DNA of 64,000 nucleotides, from assembly GCA_036504535.1 (NCBI GenBank), contig DASXUY010000052.1, positions 1 through 64,000 on the forward strand, in the 5' to 3' direction. Position 1 is the stretch's first letter. Each line of letters begins with the position of its first letter. The DNA is from JARLGU01 sp036504535 (lineage in GTDB: Bacteria > Armatimonadota > Armatimonadia > Armatimonadales > Capsulimonadaceae). The position numbers and the translations under genes are program-made. Under the pieces are notes generated by a model. It made no database searches. It saw only the letters and a list, made by a program, of their open reading frames with translations, and had not been told where the DNA came from. Shown piece after piece: positions 26,418 to 35,466 of the stretch.

Positions 26418-28211
26418 CTACCCCTTGTATTCAGCCCAGAGTCGCTCGAATTCGGCGACTTCGCCTTCTAGCACACGAATGCCGCCGTCCCAGAAGGCGG
26501 GATCGCTTAGGGTGACCCCGACCTTGTCCATCAGTTGCTGCGGAGTGAGCGATCCGCCGGCACGTAGAAGGTCAAGGTACTTGTCGACAAACGGAGCACC
26601 TTCGGCGCGGTACTTCTCGTAAAGCGAAAGGACCAGCATTTCGCCGACAGAATAGGCGTACACGTAGAACGGCGATGCAATGAAGTGGTTCACGTACGAC
26701 CACCAGATCCGGTGCTCGTGGCCAAGTTTGATCGAATCCCCGAACATGGCCTGGATATTGCGCTGCCAGTGGTCGCTGATGTCGTCTATCGTCATTTCGC
26801 CCTTTGTGCGGCGATGGTCGTGGATGGCTTGTTCGAAGCGGTACATCGAAGCCTGCCGGAAGATTGTTGCGAATGAGCCTTCAATCTTGTCGGCATACAG
26901 AGCTAGTCTGTCCTTCAGCGATGCGGTTTTTTGCAGCTTATCAAAGACCAGCATCTCGCCGAATGTGCTTGCAAGCTCGGCCATGGGCAGCGTACCGTGG
27001 AAATTGAGGTACGATTGAACGCGGGAAATAGAGGAATGGACACCGTGGCCCAGTTCGTGTGCCAGGGTGGTGACATCTTTGCTGCGGCCGAGATACGACT
27101 GCAGGATGAACGGATGCACATCGGGCGTAATGTAGGCGCAGAACGCACCGCCGCGCTTTGACTTTCGCGGTGCCGCATCGATCCAGTTTTTGTCAAAAAA
27201 CTCAGCGCCAGCAGCGCGCATCTGTGGCGAAAACTCGCCAAACGCATCGAGGACGAGGTTCTTGGCGTCGTCCCACGCGAACGAGTCCTCACCGTCAAAG
27301 AGCGGCGCGTACCGGTCATAATGGGTAAGCTCTTCTAGGCCAAGGATCTCGCGCTTTATGTTGTAGTAGCGCTCGACAAGCGAGAAATTGCTTGTGCAGG
27401 CGTTCATGACTACTTCGACGGTCTCGTTGTCGAGTTCGTTTGATAGGTGTCGCCCTTGCTCAGCGTATTCGTACTTGCGCAGGCGATCTTTGACGAACTT
27501 GTCCTGGATGAGGGTGTTGAAGATATACGCGAGCGTCTCGGCGTTGTTGCGCAGGCCGAGCGAAAGCGCTTCGGCGGCTTTGCGACGTGTTGGACGATCG
27601 GGCGAGTAGAGGAGAGCAAGGACTTGCGATTGGGATAGGTCTTGATCGTCTACGCGGAACGTGATTCGGGAGACGACCTCCTCGAAAAGGCGGCGAAATG
27701 CTCGCGGGCCGGTGTTTGCGGTCTCTTCGAGCAATCGTTCTTCAGTTTCTGATAGCTGAAACGGCTTAGACAGGCGCTCCGTTAGTACATAATGAGTATA
27801 GGGCGCAACATAGGGATCTTGGAGCAACTTTCCGATAATAGCGTCATCCGCGCTAGCGAGTTCCAGGTCGAAGAAGAGCAAGGGCAGCGAGATTTCGGTC
27901 CCCTTCTCCATCATACGCTGCTTGAGCGCACCCCGGGCGGGGTCCGATGTGTCTGCGGCATGGCGCAGGCTAGCGTACGATCCGGGCTTGGCTGATTCCT
28001 GGGCAATGGCCTCGTATTCGCGTATCGCATCGCCTAGAGTTTTGGCGTCCAGGTCGGCGGAATCGATCTTGCCCTTGTAGCGTGCTTCGAAAGCTTTGGC
28101 TCGTTCGATGCAAGCGTTGACGGTCGCATCGATTCTCGGGTCTGTGGGAGACTCAAACAGGTCTGACAGGTCCCATTCAACATTGGCGGCGGTGTTTGAT
28201 TGATCGCTCAT
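26418..28211 (-). CDS. pepF: Oligoendopeptidase F, M3 family
   Basis: 597 residues, typical of PepF. A cytoplasmic zinc metallopeptidase that cleaves short peptides. Helical N-terminal domain (about 1-180), then the M3 catalytic domain with HELGH (about 385-389) in TTLAHELGHGVHSS and the downstream ASTFGEM region supplying the third zinc ligand (Glu). ATG 28211 starts at the family N-terminus (SDQSNTAANVEWDLSDLF); the in-frame extension upstream was dropped. There is no Shine-Dalgarno, and a TATCCT ends 7 nt before the ATG, so the leader may be very short. It is divergent from the VWA gene. Confidence 0.93.
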   Translation of the reverse strand: MSDQSNTAANVEWDLSDLFESPTDPRIDATVNACIERAKAFEARYKGKIDSADLDAKTLGDAIREYEAIAQESAKPGSYASLRHAADTSDPARGALKQRMMEKGTEISLPLLFFDLELASADDAIIGKLLQDPYVAPYTHYVLTERLSKPFQLSETEERLLEETANTGPRAFRRLFEEVVSRITFRVDDQDLSQSQVLALLYSPDRPTRRKAAEALSLGLRNNAETLAYIFNTLIQDKFVKDRLRKYEYAEQGRHLSNELDNETVEVVMNACTSNFSLVERYYNIKREILGLEELTHYDRYAPLFDGEDSFAWDDAKNLVLDAFGEFSPQMRAAGAEFFDKNWIDAAPRKSKRGGAFCAYITPDVHPFILQSYLGRSKDVTTLAHELGHGVHSSISRVQSYLNFHGTLPMAELASTFGEMLVFDKLQKTASLKDRLALYADKIEGSFATIFRQASMYRFEQAIHDHRRTKGEMTIDDISDHWQRNIQAMFGDSIKLGHEHRIWWSYVNHFIASPFYVYAYSVGEMLVLSLYEKYRAEGAPFVDKYLDLLRAGGSLTPQQLMDKVGVTLSDPAFWDGGIRVLEGEVAEFERLWAEYKG

Positions 28212-28347
28212 GCAGGCGAGGATACCGCAGGCGGTTGCAAAAGTCAAGCAACGGAGGAATTCGCGGCAACTGCCCCGAACTAGGATAGGCACGCATCTGG
28301 CACAATGATGAACGATGCGTGAAGCACTTCAGGAGTTCTATCGGTTT

Positions 28348-29787
28348 ATGACAAATCGACTTACGATTAGCGCAGAATTGAATCGGCCTTATGTCTCTGC
28401 CGCAACCTATGAGGAAGAGCCACTTTACGCCGTCCTCACCCTCAACCCGCAGTCGGATGGCGGGTCAAGGCGTGCTCCTCTAAACCTGTGTTTAGTCGTG
28501 GACTCGTCGGCAACCATGTATAACTTCCAGCTTTCGGCGGACGAGCGCGATTACTGGATGAGCCTGGCGCTCTCTCGGAACGAGATGGAGCGCGGTGAGG
28601 CCGACGAGCGTGAAGCTGTCTATTGGAGCGGTCAAACCCTGCAGGAGATGCAGAGCAGCGTCCGCAAACCGATGTCTATGGCCGTCGATGCCATCAAGCA
28701 CCTACTACGCGGTCTACAGGCTGGCGACAAGGTCTCTGTCATCGTATTCGCCGATAAGTCGCACACTTTGTTCACCGAAGACGCATGGGCGTCGGACCCG
28801 GATCGGTGCGTCGACGACCTCGACGCGCTCCTCGATCAGCAGCTTCCTGTGGAGATCGGCAGCGGCACGCGCATGGGCTCAGCGCTCCGTTCAGCCGAGA
28901 AGCTGGTCACGAGTTCGACATCCAACGCCACCATCAACCGCATTATCGTGATATCCGACGGCATCGTTCAGGATGACCGCGCATCGATGGAAGCGCTTGA
29001 GACGATTAATGAAGCCGGTTATGCCGTGACTACCCTCGGTGTCGGCGATGAGTTCGACGAAGAGTTCCTGATGCGTGTCGCGGACACCACACGCGGCGCA
29101 TACTACTACGCCGCCGACATTCAGGATATCACCGAACAGCTTCTCCAAGAATTGACCGTTATTAAGGCGACCACCATACAGCAGCTGTATGTTTCTGCAT
29201 CGGGCGTCGACGGCTCCATGGTCCAGGATGTATTCATGGTGGTACCGTACATGACGATCTTCGAGGAGATGGAGAGCGGCGGCGGATGGGTTCGCGCCAA
29301 GGTTGGCGACCTGCCCAGCAACACGCCGACACGCCTACTGGTTCAGATTGCCCCTGCCCTACAGCCCGAAGGCATCAAGCCGGTCGCGGAGATTGAGCTC
29401 ACCTGGCACGAGGCTGACGAGGAGTTCTCGCAGGCCACAACGATTGCCGCGTCGTTTAGCGACAATCCGGCGGTACTCGGCGAGCGAAACGCTGAGATCC
29501 AGGAGATGGTGGACAGGTTCAACGTCTACAAGTACGAGCGCGAGGCCCAGCGTGCGCAGTCGAAGGGCGACATCGTCACCGCCCGTGAGAAACTTGGCGC
29601 GGCTACCCGCGAACTGCATAAGCTTGGCGAAATGGCGCTTGCGCAGGATGTCGAAGCGCAGATTGCCGCTCTCGGCAGCCCCGATGGCGACCAGGATCCG
29701 TCGCGCATCAAGCGCATCAAGGCTACCACGCGCAGGCTGGGTGAAAAGCAGGCCGGAGCCACAAGGCAGCTCACTCCGAAGGAGTAG
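28348..29787 (+). CDS. VWA-domain protein with long insertion after MIDAS motif
   Basis: About 479 residues, with no signal peptide. The von Willebrand factor A domain starts at LNLCLVVDSSATM; the metal (MIDAS) motif reads DSSAT (Asp about 52), with Thr where Ser is usual. An insertion of about 45 residues rich in Glu/Arg and Met (YNFQLSADERDY onwards) separates it from the first helix. SGTRMGSAL gives the MIDAS Thr, and IIVISDGIVQDD the last Asp. Then comes a beta-sandwich (about 285-400), a helical tail (YEREAQRAQSKGDIVTAREK) and a basic end. Such proteins bind partners in a metal-dependent way, often with AAA+ ATPases; none is adjacent. ATG 28315 is an alternative start; 28348 follows GGAG at 12 nt. 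Confidence 0.8.
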   Translation: MTNRLTISAELNRPYVSAATYEEEPLYAVLTLNPQSDGGSRRAPLNLCLVVDSSATMYNFQLSADERDYWMSLALSRNEMERGEADEREAVYWSGQTLQEMQSSVRKPMSMAVDAIKHLLRGLQAGDKVSVIVFADKSHTLFTEDAWASDPDRCVDDLDALLDQQLPVEIGSGTRMGSALRSAEKLVTSSTSNATINRIIVISDGIVQDDRASMEALETINEAGYAVTTLGVGDEFDEEFLMRVADTTRGAYYYAADIQDITEQLLQELTVIKATTIQQLYVSASGVDGSMVQDVFMVVPYMTIFEEMESGGGWVRAKVGDLPSNTPTRLLVQIAPALQPEGIKPVAEIELTWHEADEEFSQATTIAASFSDNPAVLGERNAEIQEMVDRFNVYKYEREAQRAQSKGDIVTAREKLGAATRELHKLGEMALAQDVEAQIAALGSPDGDQDPSRIKRIKATTRRLGEKQAGATRQLTPKE

Positions 29788-29803
29788 CGTGCGTATTTGC
29801 GAT

Positions 29804-29826
29804 AGACGGTCCGCCCCGGGCCGTCT
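29804..29826. terminator. Hairpin between convergent VWA and membrane-enzyme genes
   Basis: AGACGGtCC-gcccc-GGgCCGTCT, an almost perfect stem between convergent stop codons. It has no T tract on either strand, so its strength is uncertain. Confidence 0.5.
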
Positions 29827-29833
29827 CCTGCCA

Positions 29834-32389
29834 CTAGTGGCCCAGGTCGCTCTCGGTTACTTTCGCGCTTCGACTGTATGAACGCGCGGTTCCCATGTAT
29901 TGCAACACGCTGGCGTGCTGCTTTGCCCCCTCGACCAGATCCGAGCGCTCTGGGAAGCCCACCGAGCTTGCGGCATAGAAGTAGTTACCGGCCCTGATCC
30001 CCGCTGTCACCCTCGCCCGGTCATCCGTTCCTATTGCAAGCGATGGAAATGGGCCGTCTTGATAGCCTTTGCCTGCGACGTCAAGTAGCGCGAATCCGCG
30101 TAATGCGCTTGTCGGCGCGATGGCTAACGGTCCCTGAAACGCGAACACAGGCCTGTCGTCGGTCGTGGTCGGATTCGCTGCGAAGTCACTCGCTTTCCCC
30201 TTTATATCTCCCATAAGCGCTAACCTGAAGTTGTCGGGTGAACGGAAGAATGGCGATACGGAGCCAATCGCGGGTACTGACGCTAGACGCTGCCGGATGA
30301 AGGCGTCGGACATGTCGAGCGGCTCGTTTGACCCGATCAGGCCAATCGCTGGCGTATCCGGGCTGAAGCTTGCGCGTACCATGATGGCGCTCGGAAACGC
30401 GTCGACGAACGTCCGCACCACGATCCCCTCCAGCGCTTTATCCATCTGGTAGGTCGGCAGCCAGAGGCAAAAGCGGCCATTGGGGGCCAACTTGCGTCGT
30501 ACCGACTCAAAGAAGTCGTGCGAGTAGAGGCTTGCGGTGCCTTCCTGGGATGGCAGAAGCAGTGTGCATATGATGGTATCGTACGGCTGGCGGGCTTGTT
30601 CGACGACATAGCGGCCATCGTTGACGATCACTCGGCTTCGCGGGTCTCGGTAAAGGCGAGCGTTCCACTGCCCAAACTCGTTGCGAGCCGCTTCCTCAAC
30701 CTGCGGGTTAAGCTCGATGGCGTCGAGGTGCTCCACCGGGAAGTCGAGGACGGCATTCGCTGATACGCCTGACGCCATTCCTATAAACGCTACCCTGCGC
30801 GGAGCTGGTGTGAGCGCAAGCGGCAGCCATGCTTCCTGTTGCTGCGAGAGCATGCCGCGCTCGGTGCCATTCAGCGTGTAGGTCTGGTTGAGCACGATAT
30901 GGTGCGAACCGACGCTGTCGCGTGTGACCGCCACGGTTCCGCCGCCGCCTTCGTAGCGCGCGAGGAGTGTTTCGCCGTCGACGAGCACGATCGGCGTCTT
31001 GACGTACCATGACACGAAGTGACCTACGAAGATAGCAAAGCCAAGACCGCCGTACTGGATCATCGTGAGCCGTTTATGCCGCAAGAGAAACACAGTGCCA
31101 AGGAACGCGTACGCAACTGCCACGTGGACCATTGCGCCAGCAAGGCCATATATTGGCACAAGCACGAAAGGCCCCAATATGGCCCCTACTGCACTTGCGG
31201 CCTTGTTCATTGACGATAGTCTGCCAAGGGCTTGCCCTTGAGAGGTTAGCGATGTTTCGCAAAGCTCCCACGCCAGCGGGAACACCATTCCCACACACAC
31301 TAGAAGCGGGCTGAGGGCTACGACTGCGAACGTGATTAGCCCGGACGCGTAATCCCATAGGCCCGGTCCCGGCGGCGTGACCGTGGCGCCGATGAGCGCG
31401 GCGAGGACCGGGATATAGAGCGCCACCAGAACGCCGCTCAAGAGTAGCGCCCACGGCATGAGGAGTTCGACCGCCACACCTTTTCGGCGGAGACGCGCTG
31501 CAATGAGACTGCCTGCGCCAAGGCAAAGTATGAAGGCGAACAGAGTTGCCGCGACCGTGAAGACCGAGTCTTGCACGATTTGGTGGGCGTATGAGATCAC
31601 CAGCACTTCGAGTAGGATAGACAGCGCTCCGGACGAAATCGCAATCACGACCCCAAACCGAGAGTACACAGTTCGTTCGAGCTTAGGCAACTGGCTTTCT
31701 TCGCGCGAGGCGACTGCGGGCTTCGCTTTGACGATCAGTAAGGCCCCAACAATTATCTCGGTTGCGGCTGCCACTAGAAGGGCTGCCCGATTCCCAGCTA
31801 CCATTGGCAGGAGCACGCCACCGCCAACGATGCCAAGCGCGGCTCCGACCAGGTTGGCACCGTAGAGAACCCCGCCCCGTGATGTGCGCGTTCCGAGCGT
31901 CGCGACGGCTGCTTGAGCCGCGAGCGGGAATGATGCCCCAGCTAGCAGCGCTGGCATGCCAGCGAGGAGCAGGACGTAGGCAACGTGCGCGCTGAGTTCG
32001 CCGCCGATACGCGCCGCGACAACGCTAGCTATTGATGGCTCAGCGATGTAGAGGACGGCTGCGGTCAAGGCGCACAGGAGTTCCACAAGGCCAAACGCGC
32101 GAACTGCATGGCCCTTGCGGGAAAGCACGCCGCCAATAAGGTTGCCAAGGGCAGCACAGAGGAAGAATGCCGCAATGACCAGGGTCGCGGAGACAACGGT
32201 GCCACCAATCCTGAGCGCTGCGATACGGATCCAGATAGTCTCGTACGCCAGCGCGCAAATGCCAGAGACAAGGTAAGCCGCAATGATTAGGTTCGCGCTG
32301 GGGTTTGTCGTGTCTGTCTCGGTGGAAACGGGCACCTGGCCCGAGCTCGCAGCACGCCGCTTCGCCTTCTTGTCAATCTTCAGGTTCAT
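29834..32389 (-). CDS. Membrane-fused spermidine-synthase-like protein, catalytic Asp not conserved
   Basis: 851 residues. About 33-222 and 245-460 hold roughly twelve membrane segments, as in the fused-MFS spermidine-synthase family; about 465-800 is the SAM-type Rossmann domain, with motif I VAFIGMASGVSAN (533-545), the acidic strand end AIELNP (Glu about 559) and NDGR (Asp about 591). The signature DSSDP of true aminopropyltransferases reads CTLLLP at 608-613, so classic polyamine synthesis is doubtful. ATG overlaps the stop of the upstream GH36-like gene by 4 nt (ATGA), indicating coupled translation. Confidence 0.8.
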   Translation of the reverse strand: MNLKIDKKAKRRAASSGQVPVSTETDTTNPSANLIIAAYLVSGICALAYETIWIRIAALRIGGTVVSATLVIAAFFLCAALGNLIGGVLSRKGHAVRAFGLVELLCALTAAVLYIAEPSIASVVAARIGGELSAHVAYVLLLAGMPALLAGASFPLAAQAAVATLGTRTSRGGVLYGANLVGAALGIVGGGVLLPMVAGNRAALLVAAATEIIVGALLIVKAKPAVASREESQLPKLERTVYSRFGVVIAISSGALSILLEVLVISYAHQIVQDSVFTVAATLFAFILCLGAGSLIAARLRRKGVAVELLMPWALLLSGVLVALYIPVLAALIGATVTPPGPGLWDYASGLITFAVVALSPLLVCVGMVFPLAWELCETSLTSQGQALGRLSSMNKAASAVGAILGPFVLVPIYGLAGAMVHVAVAYAFLGTVFLLRHKRLTMIQYGGLGFAIFVGHFVSWYVKTPIVLVDGETLLARYEGGGGTVAVTRDSVGSHHIVLNQTYTLNGTERGMLSQQQEAWLPLALTPAPRRVAFIGMASGVSANAVLDFPVEHLDAIELNPQVEEAARNEFGQWNARLYRDPRSRVIVNDGRYVVEQARQPYDTIICTLLLPSQEGTASLYSHDFFESVRRKLAPNGRFCLWLPTYQMDKALEGIVVRTFVDAFPSAIMVRASFSPDTPAIGLIGSNEPLDMSDAFIRQRLASVPAIGSVSPFFRSPDNFRLALMGDIKGKASDFAANPTTTDDRPVFAFQGPLAIAPTSALRGFALLDVAGKGYQDGPFPSLAIGTDDRARVTAGIRAGNYFYAASSVGFPERSDLVEGAKQHASVLQYMGTARSYSRSAKVTESDLGH

Positions 32390-34362
32390 GGGGTACGCGA
32401 AAGCCTCGCGAACACGAACGAGCGTGGTTCGGGCAGGTTAACGCCAACGCGTCCCCCCAGATCGAACACAGTCCCCTGCCCCGCAAGCAGGTGGACGGAG
32501 TCGAACGAAACGATCCCACGCAGGTCGAACCCGATAAGCGCGCGGTCATTCAACTCGCGGAACGCGAGCAGGTACGCGTCGCCGCCGTCGTGCGGACGCG
32601 CCACGAAACCTGTCCATGACGTGCCGTCGGGCGCATCTCCGATCGGCGTCACCGTGGCGGCGTGTAGCCTGTCGCGATGCTGCTTCCAAATCGCCGCAAG
32701 TTGCCCGACGGACTCGACGTAGGTTGCGGGAAGCTCCGAGATTTCAAACCAGCCAAGAGGGCTAGCGATCATCGCCGTCGCAAACAGGTATGCAGGGCTG
32801 TACGACGCCGGGGCGAGCGGATCATCGCCGTATACGTGAGAATTCCGCGAGTTGTTCAGCAACTCAACGCGAAGGCGAACCGGGGGCATGTAGCGGGACA
32901 GCTTCCAAACGTTTCGCAATGTAGCGTGCGGCCAGTAGCTCTGCCAATCCGTGTAGCGGTTCTCGACGAAAACTGGTCCCGCTTCGATAGCGCCGAAGTA
33001 GCCCGGTCGCGTTTCGGCGGTTACGTCCAAGTCGCACGTAATACGCCCGCCAGACTCGGTGCGAACCGCTTCCATGAAGAGCTTGAGATTCGCCTCGCCG
33101 GCGATTGTCCGCATCTTGATACCGTCAAGTTTGAAGTAGTCAACCGAGTGTTTGCGGTGAACGTCAAGCAGCTTATCGGCATCGGTTCGCCAGTGAGCGA
33201 AATCATCGTCCGAGTCCGGTGCAAACCATAGGCCCAATCGGACCTGGCCATCCTTAGCGACCTGTTCCAGCGCACTAAATCCGCTTGGAAACCTGACCGG
33301 GTCGACGTCCCAGAAGCCCTGCTGCGAATTGAAGCCCTCCCAAATGCCGCCTTTCGCGACAGCTGAGTTGGCCGTGCGTCCGGCTTGCCAGCCATCGTCT
33401 AGCTGAACGACATCCACGCCAAGTCTGCGTGCAGCGGCGATCTCGCGCGTGACGAAGGCTTCATTGATGCGCGAATCCTGGCCACGGTCTCCCCATGTGT
33501 TGCTCAGGAACTGGGCGTCGCGCCCAGGAACCACTTCACGCAGCGCTAGCTGGAACCGCTGAACAGCATCTGTGAGTCCGTGTTTACCGCCATGGTAGAC
33601 GGCTGTGACCCATCGATATCGCGTGCCGCAAAGGGTGAGTTGCCTGCCGCGCTTGAGGCGTAAGTCCGCGCTATCGGCGACGGGGCGCTCTGGCGGAAGC
33701 GGAGCAAGCTTGACGAAAACCAGGCCAGCGTGTGTGATCACATCCTCGAAAGCGAAGAGATTGCCGCATAGAGCAAGATCGACTTCTGACTGGTGAAGGC
33801 GGTACTCGTCCTCAAACACCAACTCATTGTGGATATCTGTCTGAGCAGCAAACCGAACATGTTTAAGCCTAAGGTGCGTTCCTGCGAACGCAAATGTCTC
33901 CGCTATATCGCCAAAACTTTCATTACGGTTTGGCACAGCAGACGATTCAATCCCGGTCGCCAAGGAATGAGACTCATTTGTGGCAGAATCAGCGGTTGAG
34001 CCTAAAGCCCCAACATGCTCCACAACGATGCTGGCGAGTTTTGGGAAGACTTGGATAAGAAGAGATGCACTGTTCTGCCCATCGAACTCAACCGTCACGT
34101 TGAGGCTCGCTGAGGAGACTATGCTCGCGTGTCCATCAACGGCTGTAACCTTCACGTCAGCGGCGACGGAAACGGCTCCATCGGGCTCATCGACGGCCTG
34201 CCACTGATATCCAAGCCCCTTGTCGAACAGGCTAACTGGAATTGCGCCATTACTGGTCAATCGCCATCGACGTTCAATAGCATCATTTCCAACAACTAGC
34301 GTTTCGTGTGTCCATGTGGCGTAACAGTCGCGGAACGACACTGCACCGGTCTCATTGTTCAT
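32386..34362 (-). CDS. GH36-like alpha-galactosidase family glycosidase
   Basis: 658 residues, no signal peptide. N-terminal beta-supersandwich (about 5-280), then a TIM barrel with VDVVQLDDGWQ (Asp-Asp-Gly-Trp about 321-325), LGLWFAPDS, and DYFKLDGIKM with the likely nucleophile Asp about 413; a beta domain closes the protein. This is the GH36/clan GH-D pattern, retaining alpha-galactosidases and related enzymes. The exact sugar is not determinable. ATG 34362 has GGAG at 6-7 nt; a start 8 codons upstream lacks one. It overlaps the membrane-enzyme gene downstream by 4 nt. Confidence 0.82.
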   Translation of the reverse strand: MNNETGAVSFRDCYATWTHETLVVGNDAIERRWRLTSNGAIPVSLFDKGLGYQWQAVDEPDGAVSVAADVKVTAVDGHASIVSSASLNVTVEFDGQNSASLLIQVFPKLASIVVEHVGALGSTADSATNESHSLATGIESSAVPNRNESFGDIAETFAFAGTHLRLKHVRFAAQTDIHNELVFEDEYRLHQSEVDLALCGNLFAFEDVITHAGLVFVKLAPLPPERPVADSADLRLKRGRQLTLCGTRYRWVTAVYHGGKHGLTDAVQRFQLALREVVPGRDAQFLSNTWGDRGQDSRINEAFVTREIAAARRLGVDVVQLDDGWQAGRTANSAVAKGGIWEGFNSQQGFWDVDPVRFPSGFSALEQVAKDGQVRLGLWFAPDSDDDFAHWRTDADKLLDVHRKHSVDYFKLDGIKMRTIAGEANLKLFMEAVRTESGGRITCDLDVTAETRPGYFGAIEAGPVFVENRYTDWQSYWPHATLRNVWKLSRYMPPVRLRVELLNNSRNSHVYGDDPLAPASYSPAYLFATAMIASPLGWFEISELPATYVESVGQLAAIWKQHRDRLHAATVTPIGDAPDGTSWTGFVARPHDGGDAYLLAFRELNDRALIGFDLRGIVSFDSVHLLAGQGTVFDLGGRVGVNLPEPRSFVFARLSRTP

Positions 34363-34467
34363 AATAAGCTCCCGTATAGCTAGCACAATTCGCCAAAAAG
34401 GCGCTTACTTCCTGTTAACAACGAGCAGTGGACACGGAAAATCAACGGGGTAATAGAGACCAGCACG

Positions 34468-35466
34468 CTACACGGACGCCGGCGCGACCGCGATGAGAGC
34501 GTCCACTGCGGCACCGACTTCGATTGGCGTCACATCGCTCATGCAAGTGAATGCGCCGTTGCAGGTTGGGTGATTCCCGCACGGCGAGCACGAAAGGCGC
34601 TTGTAAAGGACAGTCGCAGGGGTAGATCCGTAGGGTCCGCTCACAATGGGATCGGTGGATCCGAAGATCGCAACCATCGGCGTGCGAACTGCCGACGCGA
34701 TATGCATTGCGCCGGTGTCGGCTGTAACGAGCACGTCGCAAGCATCGACCACAGCGGCAAGCTCCATGACGGTCGTCTTAGCGACGAGATCCAAAATTGG
34801 CGCACCGTGCAGCTCGTTAACCACACTCTGTGCCGTTGCAACATCGTCGGGGTTCTTGCCGCCGAGCAATACGATGCGGCGTCCAAGTGCCACCTGCTTC
34901 TCGATAAGTCGCGCGAAGCTCTGCGACGGCCACCGCTTTTGCGGTCGGGAAGCGCCAAGGTTCACTCCGACAATCGCCCCGTCTCCATGCAGAGTGTCTA
35001 GCAGGCGCCGAACAGATTCGCGGTCTTCCGCTGGCACATCGAGGACCAGCTCCATGCATGACTGGTCGACTGGGACGACGCGCTTTATGGCGTCGAGCAT
35101 GACATCGCTCATGTGCATGGTCGACGATTGCCGCGCCACGCTCAGCCGCGTTCGGGTCAATGCCAGCATCGCAGCGATCTTGTATGATGCGATTGGCGGC
35201 AAGATAACCACGCCGTCATACCTTCCTCGGATTAAGACCATTAAGAGCTGCCAGGAGCGCGTCCAAAAATCGCCCTGCTTTCGTTCTATCAGGTTATTAA
35301 TGTGTGGATTGTGCGCAAGTATATCGAACGCGCCGTAACCTTGTTGCGACCCAGCAATGGCGTCTATAGTGGCGTCGGGGAATCGCTGACGAAGGGCTGC
35401 ATGCACCGGAGTGGTCATGAGCGCATCCCCAAGATAGTTCATGTTAACGACGAGGATTTTCTTCAT
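34468..35466 (-). CDS. GT9 heptosyltransferase (second)
   Basis: 332 residues, glycosyltransferase family 9 (GT-B fold). The N-terminal MKKILVVNMNYLGDALMTTP matches the acceptor-side motif with catalytic Asp about 14; the C-terminal half has VGVNLGASRPQKRWP and VTADTGAMHIASA (nucleotide-sugar site). Such enzymes add heptose to the LPS inner core at the cytoplasmic face. The start overlaps the stop of the other GT9 gene by 4 nt (ATGA). It is the last gene of the LPS cluster. The C-terminal Cys-rich stretch CSPCGNHPTCNGAFTCM is shared with its neighbour. Confidence 0.88.
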   Translation of the reverse strand: MKKILVVNMNYLGDALMTTPVHAALRQRFPDATIDAIAGSQQGYGAFDILAHNPHINNLIERKQGDFWTRSWQLLMVLIRGRYDGVVILPPIASYKIAAMLALTRTRLSVARQSSTMHMSDVMLDAIKRVVPVDQSCMELVLDVPAEDRESVRRLLDTLHGDGAIVGVNLGASRPQKRWPSQSFARLIEKQVALGRRIVLLGGKNPDDVATAQSVVNELHGAPILDLVAKTTVMELAAVVDACDVLVTADTGAMHIASAVRTPMVAIFGSTDPIVSGPYGSTPATVLYKRLSCSPCGNHPTCNGAFTCMSDVTPIEVGAAVDALIAVAPASV

